DNA from: Acidianus infernus
Lineage (GTDB): Archaea > Thermoproteota > Thermoprotei_A > Sulfolobales > Sulfolobaceae
Direction: 5' to 3'
Assembly (NCBI RefSeq): GCF_009729545.1
Contig: NZ_WFIY01000004.1
Span: 1,214,001 to 1,278,000, forward strand
DNA: 64,000 nucleotides
How positions within the stretch are numbered: position 1 is the first letter of the stretch; each line of letters opens with the position of its first letter. Made by a program: the position numbers and the translations under genes. This document shows, piece after piece, positions 9,573 to 18,005 of the stretch. The notes beneath the pieces were generated by a model. That model searched no databases. It had not been told where the DNA came from and worked only from the letters and a program-made list of their open reading frames with translations.

Positions 9573-10244
9573 ATGAAAGAAAGTAAATGGAAGAAGATAA
9601 TTGAGACTTACGACATAATAGCCCCAGTATATGAAAGAGGAAATAAATTCGTTACATTGGGCAACATTGAACGGTGGAGAAAGGCGACGATAAAAATGCT
9701 ACTGCAAGATTGTAAAGGTGTAAATAAGGTTTTAGACGCAGGATCTGGACCTGGTAACATGACTAAGACGTTGTTAAAATATAAAAATGTGAAGGTAGTG
9801 CTTCTGGATCAATCAGAAATTATGATAAAAGAGGCTAATTTACCAGCAGACAAAGTAATAGGAACCTTTGAGTATATGCCTTTTAGAGATAACTCGTTCG
9901 ATGCGGTAATAATGGGTTTTTCCTTTCATGCATCTTCAAATATGAGAATGACTATAGAGGAATTGAATAGAATTTCGAGGTGCATTGGAATAGTAAGTAT
10001 AGGTAAGCCCAAGAACATTATTAAAAAGAGTTTATTATATATTTACATGAAATATTTTATTCCAATTTTATCATTTTTATCTACAGGACCTAAATATTAT
10101 AAAGGATATGCTAGAATATTTGATATATACACAAGCGTACCATATAATAGCGAGATAGGAAAAATTATATCTACTAAATTTAAAATAGCTAGGTTTAAGG
10201 AAGTAGGATTGGGTTCTGTGTATATTATTATAGGTTTTAAGTAG
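9573..10244 (+). CDS. Class I SAM-dependent methyltransferase (UbiE-like)
   Basis: 223 residues. Motif I is VLDAGSGPGNMTK (residues about 51-63), the acidic loop VVLLDQSEIMI binds the SAM ribose, and FEYMPFRDNSFDAVIMGF is the motif II/post-II region. The C-terminal half contains a hydrophobic stretch LLYIYMKYFIPILSFLS that could rest on the membrane. It resembles UbiE/COQ5-type menaquinone or lipid C-methyltransferases, but the substrate is not identifiable. The end overlaps the convergent SRPBCC gene by 8 bases. Confidence 0.8.
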   Translation: MKESKWKKIIETYDIIAPVYERGNKFVTLGNIERWRKATIKMLLQDCKGVNKVLDAGSGPGNMTKTLLKYKNVKVVLLDQSEIMIKEANLPADKVIGTFEYMPFRDNSFDAVIMGFSFHASSNMRMTIEELNRISRCIGIVSIGKPKNIIKKSLLYIYMKYFIPILSFLSTGPKYYKGYARIFDIYTSVPYNSEIGKIISTKFKIARFKEVGLGSVYIIIGFK

Positions 10245-10944
10245 ATTTGACTAGAACTTTTAATGTGTCCCCTAGAGAATCTAAATTACCTTCTTTTTCA
10301 ACTAAATCACCATTTGAGAAATGAAACTTCACTATCTCATTACCATCCTCTATTATTACTACAACGTCTTTATCTATGCTATATGCAAGAGCTTTCTCTA
10401 GGATTTCATCTAATTCCGATTTTTTTATTTCTTTCTTTAGCAAAGTTCTCATCTCATAAATTTTTAACCCTTTAAGAGATACAGTATCAACTATTTTCTC
10501 ACTATGATCTACTTCTTTTTTATCATAACACTTATTTTCTTCACAATACTTCTTTATGTCAGCATCTAAGCTAATGGCTAAAGTTTTATATGCTTCTTCC
10601 ATTTCCTTTTTAGAAGTACCTTCTAATGGGCCATCATAAATGAATTCAAGCCTAACCTTAGTTGCGTTTCCTGCTGGTAAAATATACGTTTTTAAAACCA
10701 TTTTAAATTTTGGCCAACCCAATGAATTTATTATAAACTCGCTCTCGTTATTACTTATTACTCTGGTTAGCTTAGATTTTACAGTTTTAAACCAATGAAG
10801 ATATAATATCCATTCATCTGGTCCTATCTTCTCCAATTTTTTTGCAGGTTTAAAATACTTTACCCAATTTTCAGGATTGCTTAAGTATTCCATTAGCACA
10901 CTTGGCTTTTCATGGTATTCAAATTCATAACTTACATCTATCAT
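10237..10944 (-). CDS. SRPBCC/START-like ligand-binding protein with C-terminal extension
   Basis: 235 residues. Residues 1-130 follow the SRPBCC helix-grip pattern of archaeal CoxG/START-like proteins (YLSNPENWVKYFKPAKKLEKI ... TKVRLEFIYDGPLEG). A linker with KYCEENKCYDKKE leads to an extra alpha/beta region from about 150 (MRTLLKKEIKKSELDEILE). SRPBCC proteins bind hydrophobic ligands or act as cyclases; no catalytic signature is seen. A related small SRPBCC protein is at 45543. The gene stands alone. Confidence 0.65.
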   Translation of the reverse strand: MIDVSYEFEYHEKPSVLMEYLSNPENWVKYFKPAKKLEKIGPDEWILYLHWFKTVKSKLTRVISNNESEFIINSLGWPKFKMVLKTYILPAGNATKVRLEFIYDGPLEGTSKKEMEEAYKTLAISLDADIKKYCEENKCYDKKEVDHSEKIVDTVSLKGLKIYEMRTLLKKEIKKSELDEILEKALAYSIDKDVVVIIEDGNEIVKFHFSNGDLVEKEGNLDSLGDTLKVLVKST

Positions 10945-11132
10945 GATAGTTCACTACATGACATATATTATGTCCTTGCCTATTTAAGCCTTTTTTATAT
11001 TTATAATCCTTAACTTAATATTGGACATATTTATTTTTTTACGAATTCTATTCTCATTAGTTTAACTTTAAACTATAATACCTTCAGAATTTTGAATAGA
11101 AAATTAGTTTTTAAACCTCAAATTTTCTTCTC

Positions 11133-11585
11133 TTACCTTAGATTAATTTCAACTGTAGTCCCGTTCTTTAACGTATCAGTTACTGGGCACCTTGTTTCGG
11201 TTTCTTCCACCAATTTCTCAATGACTTCTTTTGGGGCGTCAGCATCTACAGATAAGTTTACTTTTATCTTGTTAAGTGCAGCCCTCTTGTTCATGTCTTT
11301 ACCCAAGAATTTATCTGTGTCCAATGTCCCAGTTATTTCTAGACTCACATTCCTAATTTTTATCCCCTTTTCTCTAGCGACTAGCTGAAGAGTTATACTA
11401 ATACATCCAGCCAAGGCCGTAAGCAAATATTCTAAGGGATTAGGTCCACTATCAGTACCACTGAAATATTCGGGTTCGTCTACTACCAAAGTGAAATGCC
11501 TTACTTTAATTTCGCTTTTAGTTTCTGAAACGGATTTAGAAGTTACCTTAATGTTCATAACATTCGTTTTTATCATATTTATCAA
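11133..11585 (-). CDS. OsmC/Ohr family protein
   Basis: Up to 150 residues. The family pattern is clear: DSGPNPLEYLLTALAGCISIT with the first redox cysteine, and ETETRCPVTDTLKNGT with the second, the Cys pair of OsmC/Ohr-like peroxide or thiol-modification proteins. Several starts are possible (ATG 11585, 11576 or 11555); the third (MNIKVTSKS) aligns best with the usual length of about 140 residues. It probably protects against organic hydroperoxides or handles sulfur species. A lone gene. Confidence 0.85.
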   Translation of the reverse strand: MINMIKTNVMNIKVTSKSVSETKSEIKVRHFTLVVDEPEYFSGTDSGPNPLEYLLTALAGCISITLQLVAREKGIKIRNVSLEITGTLDTDKFLGKDMNKRAALNKIKVNLSVDADAPKEVIEKLVEETETRCPVTDTLKNGTTVEINLR

Positions 11586-11769
11586 GTAAATTATATGATA
11601 CAGAATTTTTAAATTTTTCGTATGCTATGTTAGAAATGTTTTCTTCTTTAATACATCCGATTCTGATGTTTCATTTTTCAAAATTTTTATATATCTACAA
11701 TATAAAATTTAATTAGTTAATTAACCATATCATAAGGAATATATAATCTTGAGTACAATTTGATATTGT

Positions 11770-12027
11770 ATGAAGAAGATAGATTGTAGAATATACGATT
11801 GTAGGAATATATCAAATATTATCTTTACTTACGCTAAGGAATTAGATGTAGGAGAGAAATTGATTATAGATATTCCTAAAGAATACCTAGATATTGTTAT
11901 GAATATCTGCGAAGCTCTTTGCTTAAGGCCTTTATCCGTAAAATTGTATAAAGATTATTGCTCAGTGATGGTCATGAAAGAATATTCATTAGATACAAAG
12001 TATTGCACTGAGTACTTGGGGTCATAA
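11770..12027 (+). CDS. Small protein, TusA/SirA-like fold suspected
   Basis: 85 residues with the beta-alpha-beta-alpha-beta-beta rhythm of TusA/SirA: KIDCRIYDCRNISNIIF, an acidic second strand LIIDIPKEYLDIV, CEALCLRPLSVKLY and a last strand. The usual CPxP sulfur-carrier motif is not present; CRN stands at the equivalent place. TusA proteins carry sulfane sulfur in Sulfolobales. The 3' end overlaps the convergent DUF364 gene by 73 bases, unusually long, so the stop region deserves care. Assignment is tentative. Confidence 0.45.
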   Translation: MKKIDCRIYDCRNISNIIFTYAKELDVGEKLIIDIPKEYLDIVMNICEALCLRPLSVKLYKDYCSVMVMKEYSLDTKYCTEYLGS

Positions 12028-12758
12028 AATACTCCTCTTGTGTAGCCCAATTTTAATAATTGTACTGCTTCCCCCTTATTATTAGTTATCGCAGTACTGC
12101 CTAAATAATGTATTTTTACACCTTTAATAAACATAGGATGAACTTGGGCAGAAGGACCTATTATAACGTTCAATCTAGAATTCCTTGCATATTCAAGAAT
12201 TTCATCTATACTCTCATTTATAATTACTGCTCCGCTCATTATTACCGCATCAACTTGGGGAAGAATTCTTTTCTCTAGAGGCTCGGACATAACTTCTCCA
12301 CACGGCTTTTTATCGAAAGTATAAACTACAAAATATTTCTTCAACTCTTTTACTACTGGAGGCATATTACCTATAATTGCAACTTTACTTGAACGAGCTT
12401 CGTATAATTTCCTTATAATCCATTCATTAGTATTATTTACTTGCTGAATACGCAAAAGTTTTTGGCTTAAAGAATTTACAGTTGCCAGAGCCAGGGATCT
12501 TTCTATCCAACTATCAGAGGTCAACAGTTCAATTTCCTCTTGAATAGAAGGATAAAACTTTGGTCTATTTCTTCTTTCAACAATCTCCGAAATTTCAAAG
12601 GAAGGCGTTACGTTAAGTCCTATATATTTTTCTCCATTCTCATCTTCTGTAACCACTATAGTATAAAAATACCCTACAATCGCGTCTACTATTTTTAATG
12701 ATAACTCGTGTTTCTCTAAATACTCACTTACATTCTTTTTTATTAAATCTAGTATCAT
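11955..12758 (-). CDS. DUF364 family (putative heavy-metal chelation), paralogue 2
   Basis: 267 residues. The N-terminal DUF4213-like half includes GEKYIGLNVTPSFE, and the C-terminal half has VAIIGNMPPVVKELKKYF, AVIMSGAVIINESIDEIL and VIIGPSAQVHPMFIKGVKIH. It aligns with the paralogues at 5717 and 27743 in the same motif order. The start overlaps the end of the upstream membrane-protein gene by 4 bases, so the pair is translationally coupled. A role in metal or metallocofactor handling is inferred from family annotation and neighbourhood only. Confidence 0.75.
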   Translation of the reverse strand: MILDLIKKNVSEYLEKHELSLKIVDAIVGYFYTIVVTEDENGEKYIGLNVTPSFEISEIVERRNRPKFYPSIQEEIELLTSDSWIERSLALATVNSLSQKLLRIQQVNNTNEWIIRKLYEARSSKVAIIGNMPPVVKELKKYFVVYTFDKKPCGEVMSEPLEKRILPQVDAVIMSGAVIINESIDEILEYARNSRLNVIIGPSAQVHPMFIKGVKIHYLGSTAITNNKGEAVQLLKLGYTRGVFYDPKYSVQYFVSNEYSFMTITEQ

Positions 12759-13399
12759 CTTGATAACATCTCCTTAAGTCTTGATAAGGATTGTAATACT
12801 TTGGGCTTAAGCGCAATAACGTTAGCAAAAACTAACGTATATGTATGCTCAAAATGGTGAAGATATATTAACGCTACAGTAAAATATAATCCTGGAGGTT
12901 TTGCCGGACCTAGTCCTAGTAATTCTGCAAACGATTCTATATTAGGAAGTGACTCTATATTAGGAAGTGAAAAAGCTAGCAATAGTATTAACGAAAATAT
13001 CATTATATAAACTATCTTCTTGTTTATCTTATTATAGTAAAAAACAATTAATGGGAGTAAAACCGCAAACGAAAGGGAAGCAAGGACTCCGCTTAACTCA
13101 CCAACGAAATTTCTTGGAGCAAAGAATATTTCCACTGTACTGAGCATATATATGGCAAAAAGGATTATTGCACCTCTAATTATCTTACCATATTTCTTGT
13201 TAGTAAATAAAGCATATAATTTATTGGGAGCTAACGCACTTGTTAGTCCAATTGTACCACCTAAAAATAGTCCTCCCGGACCGGCAATCTTCACGAATAG
13301 AGGGAAGGGAGGAGGAACAAAAAGAGTGTGAATAAAACTATATAAAGTTATTAACCCTAGCACTCCGTTAAACGCTCTAAACAAGTATTTATAGTTCAT
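12755..13399 (-). CDS. Polytopic membrane protein, unknown
   Basis: 214 residues with about six membrane spans. A short in-frame tandem repeat LPNIESLPNIES (18-base direct repeat around 12945-12980) sits in an extracytoplasmic loop. The motif IYLHHFEHTYTL near residue 180 contains three histidines that could bind metal or heme. It is the first gene of a two-gene unit with DUF364. No family is recognised; the coupling with a putative chelation protein makes a metal transporter or membrane partner possible, but this is inference. Confidence 0.5.
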   Translation of the reverse strand: MNYKYLFRAFNGVLGLITLYSFIHTLFVPPPFPLFVKIAGPGGLFLGGTIGLTSALAPNKLYALFTNKKYGKIIRGAIILFAIYMLSTVEIFFAPRNFVGELSGVLASLSFAVLLPLIVFYYNKINKKIVYIMIFSLILLLAFSLPNIESLPNIESFAELLGLGPAKPPGLYFTVALIYLHHFEHTYTLVFANVIALKPKVLQSLSRLKEMLSR

Positions 13400-13468
13400 A
13401 AGAAATATTTCTATATGTACATATTTAAGCTTGATGTCTAAGCCAATTCAAGATGTTTCGAATAAATT

Positions 13469-14245
13469 TCAACTCAATATGAATTTTTCTAGCTCTCTGG
13501 CAGTAGTCTTAGGATCTTCTGCCGGAACGTAATGTCCGACTCCCTTAAATTCAAGGCTTATGCATTGACTCACGTATTTGCAAGTATCTTCCATCATCTT
13601 TTTTGAAACTAACGGATCATATTCACCTCTTATAATTAACATGTTTATTTCTCTTTCCAGTTTTTTAGTGTAATCAAAATTATTCCAAGCATAAAGATCC
13701 CATCTTAGTATCTCAAGACTATTTGTACTCCTAATCCAGTTTAATTCTTCAACAAGCTTCCTATCAACATTAGGTCCTGCAAAACGTATTATCCTTTGAG
13801 GATCAGAATTACTTGCGTTTTCTATATCTTTTTCTGTAAAGGTATTACGAGTATTAATAGAGCTACTGATCATTATTATATTTTCAGCATTCCCTCTCAT
13901 TCCAACATCTAATGCTATATCTCCTCCCAATGACGTACCTAGCACGGAAAATTTAGTTAGTCCAAGATTTTTTATAAATTGAATTATATAATCACCATAA
14001 AATTCTACTTTTGCATTTCCTTTTTCACTTAATTGATTCGGATCAACATCTGATTTCCCATGACCAGGTAAATCTACTATTATAGTAGTTATGTCTCTTG
14101 TTATAAAATTCAATAATTTATGATAAAATCTGCCATCAAAACCAGAAGGACTAATCATAACTAAAGGCTTTCCGTTACCAATTTTTTCATAATATATTTT
14201 TATGCCTTTTACTTCTACGTACTTGCCAATTAATTCTTCTAGCAT
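13469..14245 (-). CDS. Alpha/beta hydrolase
   Basis: 258 residues. It has the alpha/beta-hydrolase features: oxyanion region VMISPSGFDG, strand IIVDLPGHGKSD, the nucleophile elbow VLGTSLGGDIA (GTSLGG, Ser near residue 117), an acid in IIRGEYDPLV and the catalytic His in FKGVGHYVPAEDP. The substrate is not predictable; esterase and C-C hydrolase functions are both possible. It is divergent from the TrmO-like gene at 14319, with 73 bases between starts. Confidence 0.85.
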   Translation of the reverse strand: MLEELIGKYVEVKGIKIYYEKIGNGKPLVMISPSGFDGRFYHKLLNFITRDITTIIVDLPGHGKSDVDPNQLSEKGNAKVEFYGDYIIQFIKNLGLTKFSVLGTSLGGDIALDVGMRGNAENIIMISSSINTRNTFTEKDIENASNSDPQRIIRFAGPNVDRKLVEELNWIRSTNSLEILRWDLYAWNNFDYTKKLEREINMLIIRGEYDPLVSKKMMEDTCKYVSQCISLEFKGVGHYVPAEDPKTTARELEKFILS

Positions 14246-14318
14246 AGAATTAATGATAAGAACACGAATTTATGCTTTGCACCGGTAGAATTATATATTA
14301 TCATACATATTTCTATAT

Positions 14319-14786
14319 ATGGACCTTAGACCAATAGGAGTAGTTATAGGTCCCTCAGAGGACGAAGTTAATAGGAACATGTGGAAAGGTGGAGTAAAAG
14401 GAATAATAAAGGTGTATGAAGAATTTAAAGAAGGGCTGTTAGGCATAGAAAATTTTTCTCACATAATAGTAATCTCTTGGCTTCATAAAATTACCGAAGA
14501 TCAAAGGAAAATCCTCATTGTAAAACCTCTAAGAATGACGGATCTAGGTTATAAGCTGAGTGAGTTGCCTACTTTAGGAGTGTTCGCATCACATTCACCA
14601 GTAAGACCAAACCCTATAGGAATTACAATTGTTAAATTAACAAAGAGGCAAGACAATCTGCTCTTCGTTGAAGGCTTAGATTTATACGACGGCACACCGA
14701 TATTAGATCTTAAAGGTTATTATCCATATCAATCTAAGGACGTAAGAGTTCCAGAATGGAGCAAGAAATTACGCAGTAAAGTTTAA
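14319..14786 (+). CDS. TrmO/TsaA-family tRNA methyltransferase-like protein 1
   Basis: 155 residues, matching the usual length of archaeal TsaA-like (UPF0066) proteins. Conserved parts are LRPIGVV at the N-terminus, IENFSHIIVISWLH, LGVFASHSPVRPNPIGITIVKL (the SAM-binding RPNPIG motif) and GLDLYDGTPILDLKGY. Members such as E. coli TrmO methylate N6-threonylcarbamoyladenosine in tRNA; archaeal members are assumed to modify tRNA. The TATA-like ATTATATATTATC just upstream fits a short or absent leader. A second, more diverged copy is at 15825. Confidence 0.8.
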   Translation: MDLRPIGVVIGPSEDEVNRNMWKGGVKGIIKVYEEFKEGLLGIENFSHIIVISWLHKITEDQRKILIVKPLRMTDLGYKLSELPTLGVFASHSPVRPNPIGITIVKLTKRQDNLLFVEGLDLYDGTPILDLKGYYPYQSKDVRVPEWSKKLRSKV

Positions 14787-14989
14787 ACCTTTTAAATTCG
14801 TGTGTTCTTATACTGATTATTCATAACTAGATTAGCTGTTAGAGAAATGTTTAATTGAATCATATTTTACAGAGTTCAATTTATTGTTTTAACATTTTCA
14901 GATATATTCATCCACTTATCGCTTGTAATATTCCTCCAACGATGAGTTGTATGGACAAGGTATATTTCCATTAAATATCCGCTAACACC

Positions 14990-15451
14990 GGTAGACACAA
15001 AATCATATTGCAAAAAATAATTCTGATAGAATAATATAGCATTTATGAAGGATAATGGAATTTATAACTGTATTAGAAGTTCAATCAGGAAAGATAAAGG
15101 TGAGAAAGAGGGTGTGTTAGAACGCAGATGGTAAACAGTTTACTTAGCTAGGGCCACTAACCTAGCTTTATCTAAGAGGAGAGTGTTGAGGTTGTATAAT
15201 AAGGGGTCCTATAGAGACCTTTGGGGTATTAAGGCCTTTCTCCCCTTCACTACTAATTTTGTCTTTCGCGTGTTCGTGTTGGCAATGGCTACTCCTTGTA
15301 TATTCAAGGGGGTGATGGGGAGGGGAGAGTTTAGACTATTGTTTAATTCTCTTGTTCTCAATTGATTTATTCACAGAAAATTTTCCATTTAAGTTAATAG
15401 AAACGCTTAATACTATAGATTTATTTTCAAGGAGGTGATTTTGGGTCTACC
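14990..15451. mobile_element. Degenerate IS element with 16-base terminal inverted repeats
   Basis: The left end GGTAGACACAAAATCA (14990-15005) matches the right end TGATTTTGGGTCTACC (15436-15451) as an inverted repeat with one mismatch. The 462-base interior contains a short open frame (15183-15365) with RVFVLAMATPCIFKGVMGRG, which resembles the tail of a DDE transposase, and otherwise no intact gene. The right subterminal region (CTCCTTGAAAATAAATC on the minus strand) recurs at 22572-22645. The right end abuts a truncated IS200/IS605 right end. Family not identified. Confidence 0.55.
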
Positions 15452-15826
15452 GTAAAGGGCGAGGGTTCCCTTAGGGCGGTTCATTGGTTTGCGGTTTACC
15501 GCCTTCATTTTCATCACTTCATAGCTAGTGGGTGACGACATCCACTCCATTCGTCCAGCGGTAGACCGCTGGCTGGGCCTTCAGCCCATTACCCCTATCC
15601 CTCACTAGGAGTTGCCCCAACTCCCAGCTCCTAGGGACTCGGGGATATGTAGGATATTCCTCGCACCATTCAAGTCTGCGTTTTCATGCGGGGACACCTA
15701 TAGAGACCACACTTAGCATGTCCATCATCGTGGGCTTCCCTACTTAGTTCCACAAAATTTTAAAGTATTTCAGAGTTTTAAAAGCTTTACCCCGACCCTA
15801 GAAGGGGCGAGGCTTGTCGTTTATTT
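15452..15826 (-). mobile_element. Miniature IS200/IS605-type element, copy 2 (right end cut)
   Basis: An inverted copy of the element at 4150-4542. On the minus strand the left end (AAATAAACGACAAGCCTCGC) starts after TTGAC and the interior again reads ENADLNGARNILHIPES with the same zinc-finger deletion. The right end stops at CGCCCTTTAC, where the neighbouring inverted-repeat IS begins, so the terminal GGGCGGGGAGGAGGTCAG is missing. On the plus strand the element ends one base before the G of GTCAA, and this junction now forms the start codon of the next gene. Confidence 0.75.
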
Positions 15827-16316
15827 GTCAACAATTGAATTAAAACCTATAGGCTATATTGAACATAATATTCCAGATGAGTTAATTGCAAAAACTTTCA
15901 AAAAATTTATGGCTAAAGTAGTAGTTTATACGGAATATAAGGATGGGTTAAAGGGTTTAGATGAATTCAGTCATATAGTTTTAATATCTTATTTACCTAG
16001 AGCTAAAAGAGAATCATTACAAATTAAACCACTTGAACCTAAAATAAAAGCTAATAATTTAAAAATTGAAACTAATATTCTAACAGTAGGTATTTTTAGT
16101 ACGTGTGCTCAATATAGGCCTAACCCTATAGGCTTATCTGTAGTTAAACTTCTCAAAATTCAAGATAATACAATAATTATTAATGGTTGCGATTTATACA
16201 ATAAGACACTAATTTTAGACATTAAACCTTATATTTATACTGTATCTGAAGAAGTTAGAATAGCTGAGTGGAGAAAAAGGATGTTAGAGTATATTAGAAC
16301 TCTTAACCTGGAATGA
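15825..16316 (+). CDS. TrmO/TsaA-family protein 2, start codon rebuilt by a transposon
   Basis: 163 residues with the TsaA features: LKPIGYIEHN, DEFSHIVLISYLP, VGIFSTCAQYRPNPIGLSVVKL and GCDLYNKTLILDIKPY. ASHSPVRPNP of the first copy has become STCAQYRPNP, so substrate contacts may differ. The first codon is TTG, made of TT from the IS200/IS605 element and G from the flank GTCAACAATTG; before insertion the codon was probably ATG. The native promoter was therefore displaced, and expression now depends on the element or on read-through. The sequence is AT-rich but intact. The 3' end overlaps the convergent glycosyltransferase gene by 33 bases. Confidence 0.7.
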   Translation: MSTIELKPIGYIEHNIPDELIAKTFKKFMAKVVVYTEYKDGLKGLDEFSHIVLISYLPRAKRESLQIKPLEPKIKANNLKIETNILTVGIFSTCAQYRPNPIGLSVVKLLKIQDNTIIINGCDLYNKTLILDIKPYIYTVSEEVRIAEWRKRMLEYIRTLNLE

Positions 16317-17291
16317 TCTAACTTTTTTCGTTCTATTATATTGATCTTTTATATACAAGTTTCTTAGAAAAGTTGGAAGTAATGAAAGTAGATAATAGTT
16401 GATAAGATGTATGTTAAATTTAGTTTTTATTGAAATATTATTTCCTGAAAATATTTTATAAAGTAATTTATATCTTAATAATTCTTCATTTACTATTTCA
16501 TTAATAATTTCATTTGTTTTACCATTTAGCATTTCCGTGATAACATAAAAATCTTCTACGGCCTTCTTAAAAAGATTAGAAAATGAATCTTTATATTCAT
16601 TTATATTTTTAGTATTTCCTGAGCTTGTTTGAAGAGTATGAATTCTATAGTAAGTTAATCTTGCAGGATCAAGCAAAATATTTCCTTCTGATAATAAGGA
16701 AGAATAAAAGATGAAAGAATCGATGACTGCCTTTATTTTTTTAAGATATTGAGCATTATTTTCAAGTATTTCTCTCCTTACGCATATTGAACTTGAATTA
16801 AAATTGACATTTAATTTAAGAAGATTTCTAATGTTAGTTTTACGATTGTTTTCAATAGCTAATGTAAACTCAGGCAAATTAAACGACGCATATGGAGGGA
16901 TCTTAAGATAATCTTCAATGATTTTTATTTCATTACCTTTATCATCAATAATAACAAAGTTGTTATGATAATATATTGGATGAAATACTTTGAAAAAGGA
17001 AGTTACTCTTTCTAACTTATCTTCTCTATACATATCATCATCGTCTAACAGACAAATAATATCTCCCTTACTCTCATGTAAGCCTTTGTAGATTTTTTCT
17101 CCTAAATATTCTTGGTCATCGTAAATATCTATTATATTATTATAATTTATCTCACTTAATTCAAAATTTTTAATCACAACTATTTCAAATTTATCCTTAT
17201 CTAATGTCTGATTTAGGACTGAATTTAATGCATTACCTAAATATTTCTGTCTATTATAGGCTGTTATTATTACTGAAACAAAATCCTTCAT
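16284..17291 (-). CDS. Family 2 glycosyltransferase
   Basis: 335 residues. The GT-A start VSVIITAYNRQKYLGNALNS, the segment GDIICLLDDDDMY (DxD metal/nucleotide-sugar site near residue 95) and the later acceptor region FIFYSSLLSEGN define a GT2 enzyme. No C-terminal membrane anchor is evident, although LINYYLLSLLPTFLRNLYI near the end is hydrophobic. It probably adds a sugar to a glycan or lipid of the surface layer. Very AT-rich compared with neighbours, which may indicate transfer. It diverges from the FmdE operon. Confidence 0.85.
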   Translation of the reverse strand: MKDFVSVIITAYNRQKYLGNALNSVLNQTLDKDKFEIVVIKNFELSEINYNNIIDIYDDQEYLGEKIYKGLHESKGDIICLLDDDDMYREDKLERVTSFFKVFHPIYYHNNFVIIDDKGNEIKIIEDYLKIPPYASFNLPEFTLAIENNRKTNIRNLLKLNVNFNSSSICVRREILENNAQYLKKIKAVIDSFIFYSSLLSEGNILLDPARLTYYRIHTLQTSSGNTKNINEYKDSFSNLFKKAVEDFYVITEMLNGKTNEIINEIVNEELLRYKLLYKIFSGNNISIKTKFNIHLINYYLLSLLPTFLRNLYIKDQYNRTKKVRSFQVKSSNIL

Positions 17292-17340
17292 TATTAATAT
17301 ATCCTATGTATAACGAACTTTAAATCTTTTAATAGAAATA

Positions 17341-17366
17341 TTTAAATAATCGACTGACTAGTCAGT
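17341..17366 (+). promoter_or_regulatory. Promoter and perfect 14-base operator of the FmdE-TauE-TetR operon
   Basis: TATA box TTTAAATA (17341-17348) is followed by the perfect palindrome ACTGACTAGTCAGT (17353-17366), 15 bases before the ATG at 17382. The position just downstream of TATA suits repression. The operon encodes a TetR regulator (18793), so autoregulation is likely. Confidence 0.65.
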
Positions 17367-17381
17367 TTATTGTGACTTAAA

Positions 17382-17999
17382 ATGGAACAGAAAAGAATCC
17401 ACGAAATACCTGAATGGGCATTTGAATTTCATGGGCATAGATGTCCTGCAATGCCATTAGGTTATTTAGCAGGAGAATATGCTCTGAAACTACTAGGAAT
17501 AGAAAAGGAAAAAGATACGAATACTTACGTTTTTTCGGAAACTGGTGACGAGCATCATCAAGGATGTTTTGACGACGGAGTTCAGGCAGCAACTGGATGT
17601 ACTTATGGTAAAGGAAATTATAAAAGACTTCAATACGGTAAGATGGCTATAATTGTTTATAAACCAGGTAAAGGAGCGGTTAGAATAAGACCTAAGCCAG
17701 AAATACTTGATGGATGTAGCAAATTTGAATTTTTCAAATATAGAAAATCTGGAATACCTGCATCTCAAGTTCCTAGAGAAGTTTCTGACGAGGTTATAAA
17801 TTACGTACTTTCAAAGGATTTCGAAGAATTATTCTATTATGAATTTCTCAAAGACTTTACATACAGTTCTCCAAAGAAGACAATGGCAAGAATAGTTTGT
17901 GATGACTGCGGAGAGCCAACGTATGAGAACTACATAAAAATCTTCAACGGTAAAAAGCTCTGTCCACGTTGTTATGAAATTGAAAGAAATAAAAGGTGA
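17382..17999 (+). CDS. FmdE-like protein with C-terminal zinc ribbon
   Basis: 205 residues. The N-terminal FmdE domain shows FHGHRCPAMPLGYLAGEYAL, the ligand set of FwdE/FmdE proteins, and GDEHHQGCFDDGVQAATGCTYGKG in two adjoining parts with further His and Cys. The C-terminus has a zinc ribbon CDDCGEPTY ... LCPRCYEIE. FmdE domains accompany tungsten/molybdenum formylmethanofuran dehydrogenase in methanogens, but in Sulfolobales they occur without it, so the role is unknown; metal or sulfur handling is plausible. First gene of a three-gene operon with a TauE-like permease and a TetR regulator. Confidence 0.8.
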   Translation: MEQKRIHEIPEWAFEFHGHRCPAMPLGYLAGEYALKLLGIEKEKDTNTYVFSETGDEHHQGCFDDGVQAATGCTYGKGNYKRLQYGKMAIIVYKPGKGAVRIRPKPEILDGCSKFEFFKYRKSGIPASQVPREVSDEVINYVLSKDFEELFYYEFLKDFTYSSPKKTMARIVCDDCGEPTYENYIKIFNGKKLCPRCYEIERNKR

Positions 18000-18005
18000 T
18001 AGTCA

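Noticed and set aside
15183..15365. Independent 60-residue gene
   Set aside because: It lies between terminal inverted repeats and resembles a transposase tail; there is no own promoter.
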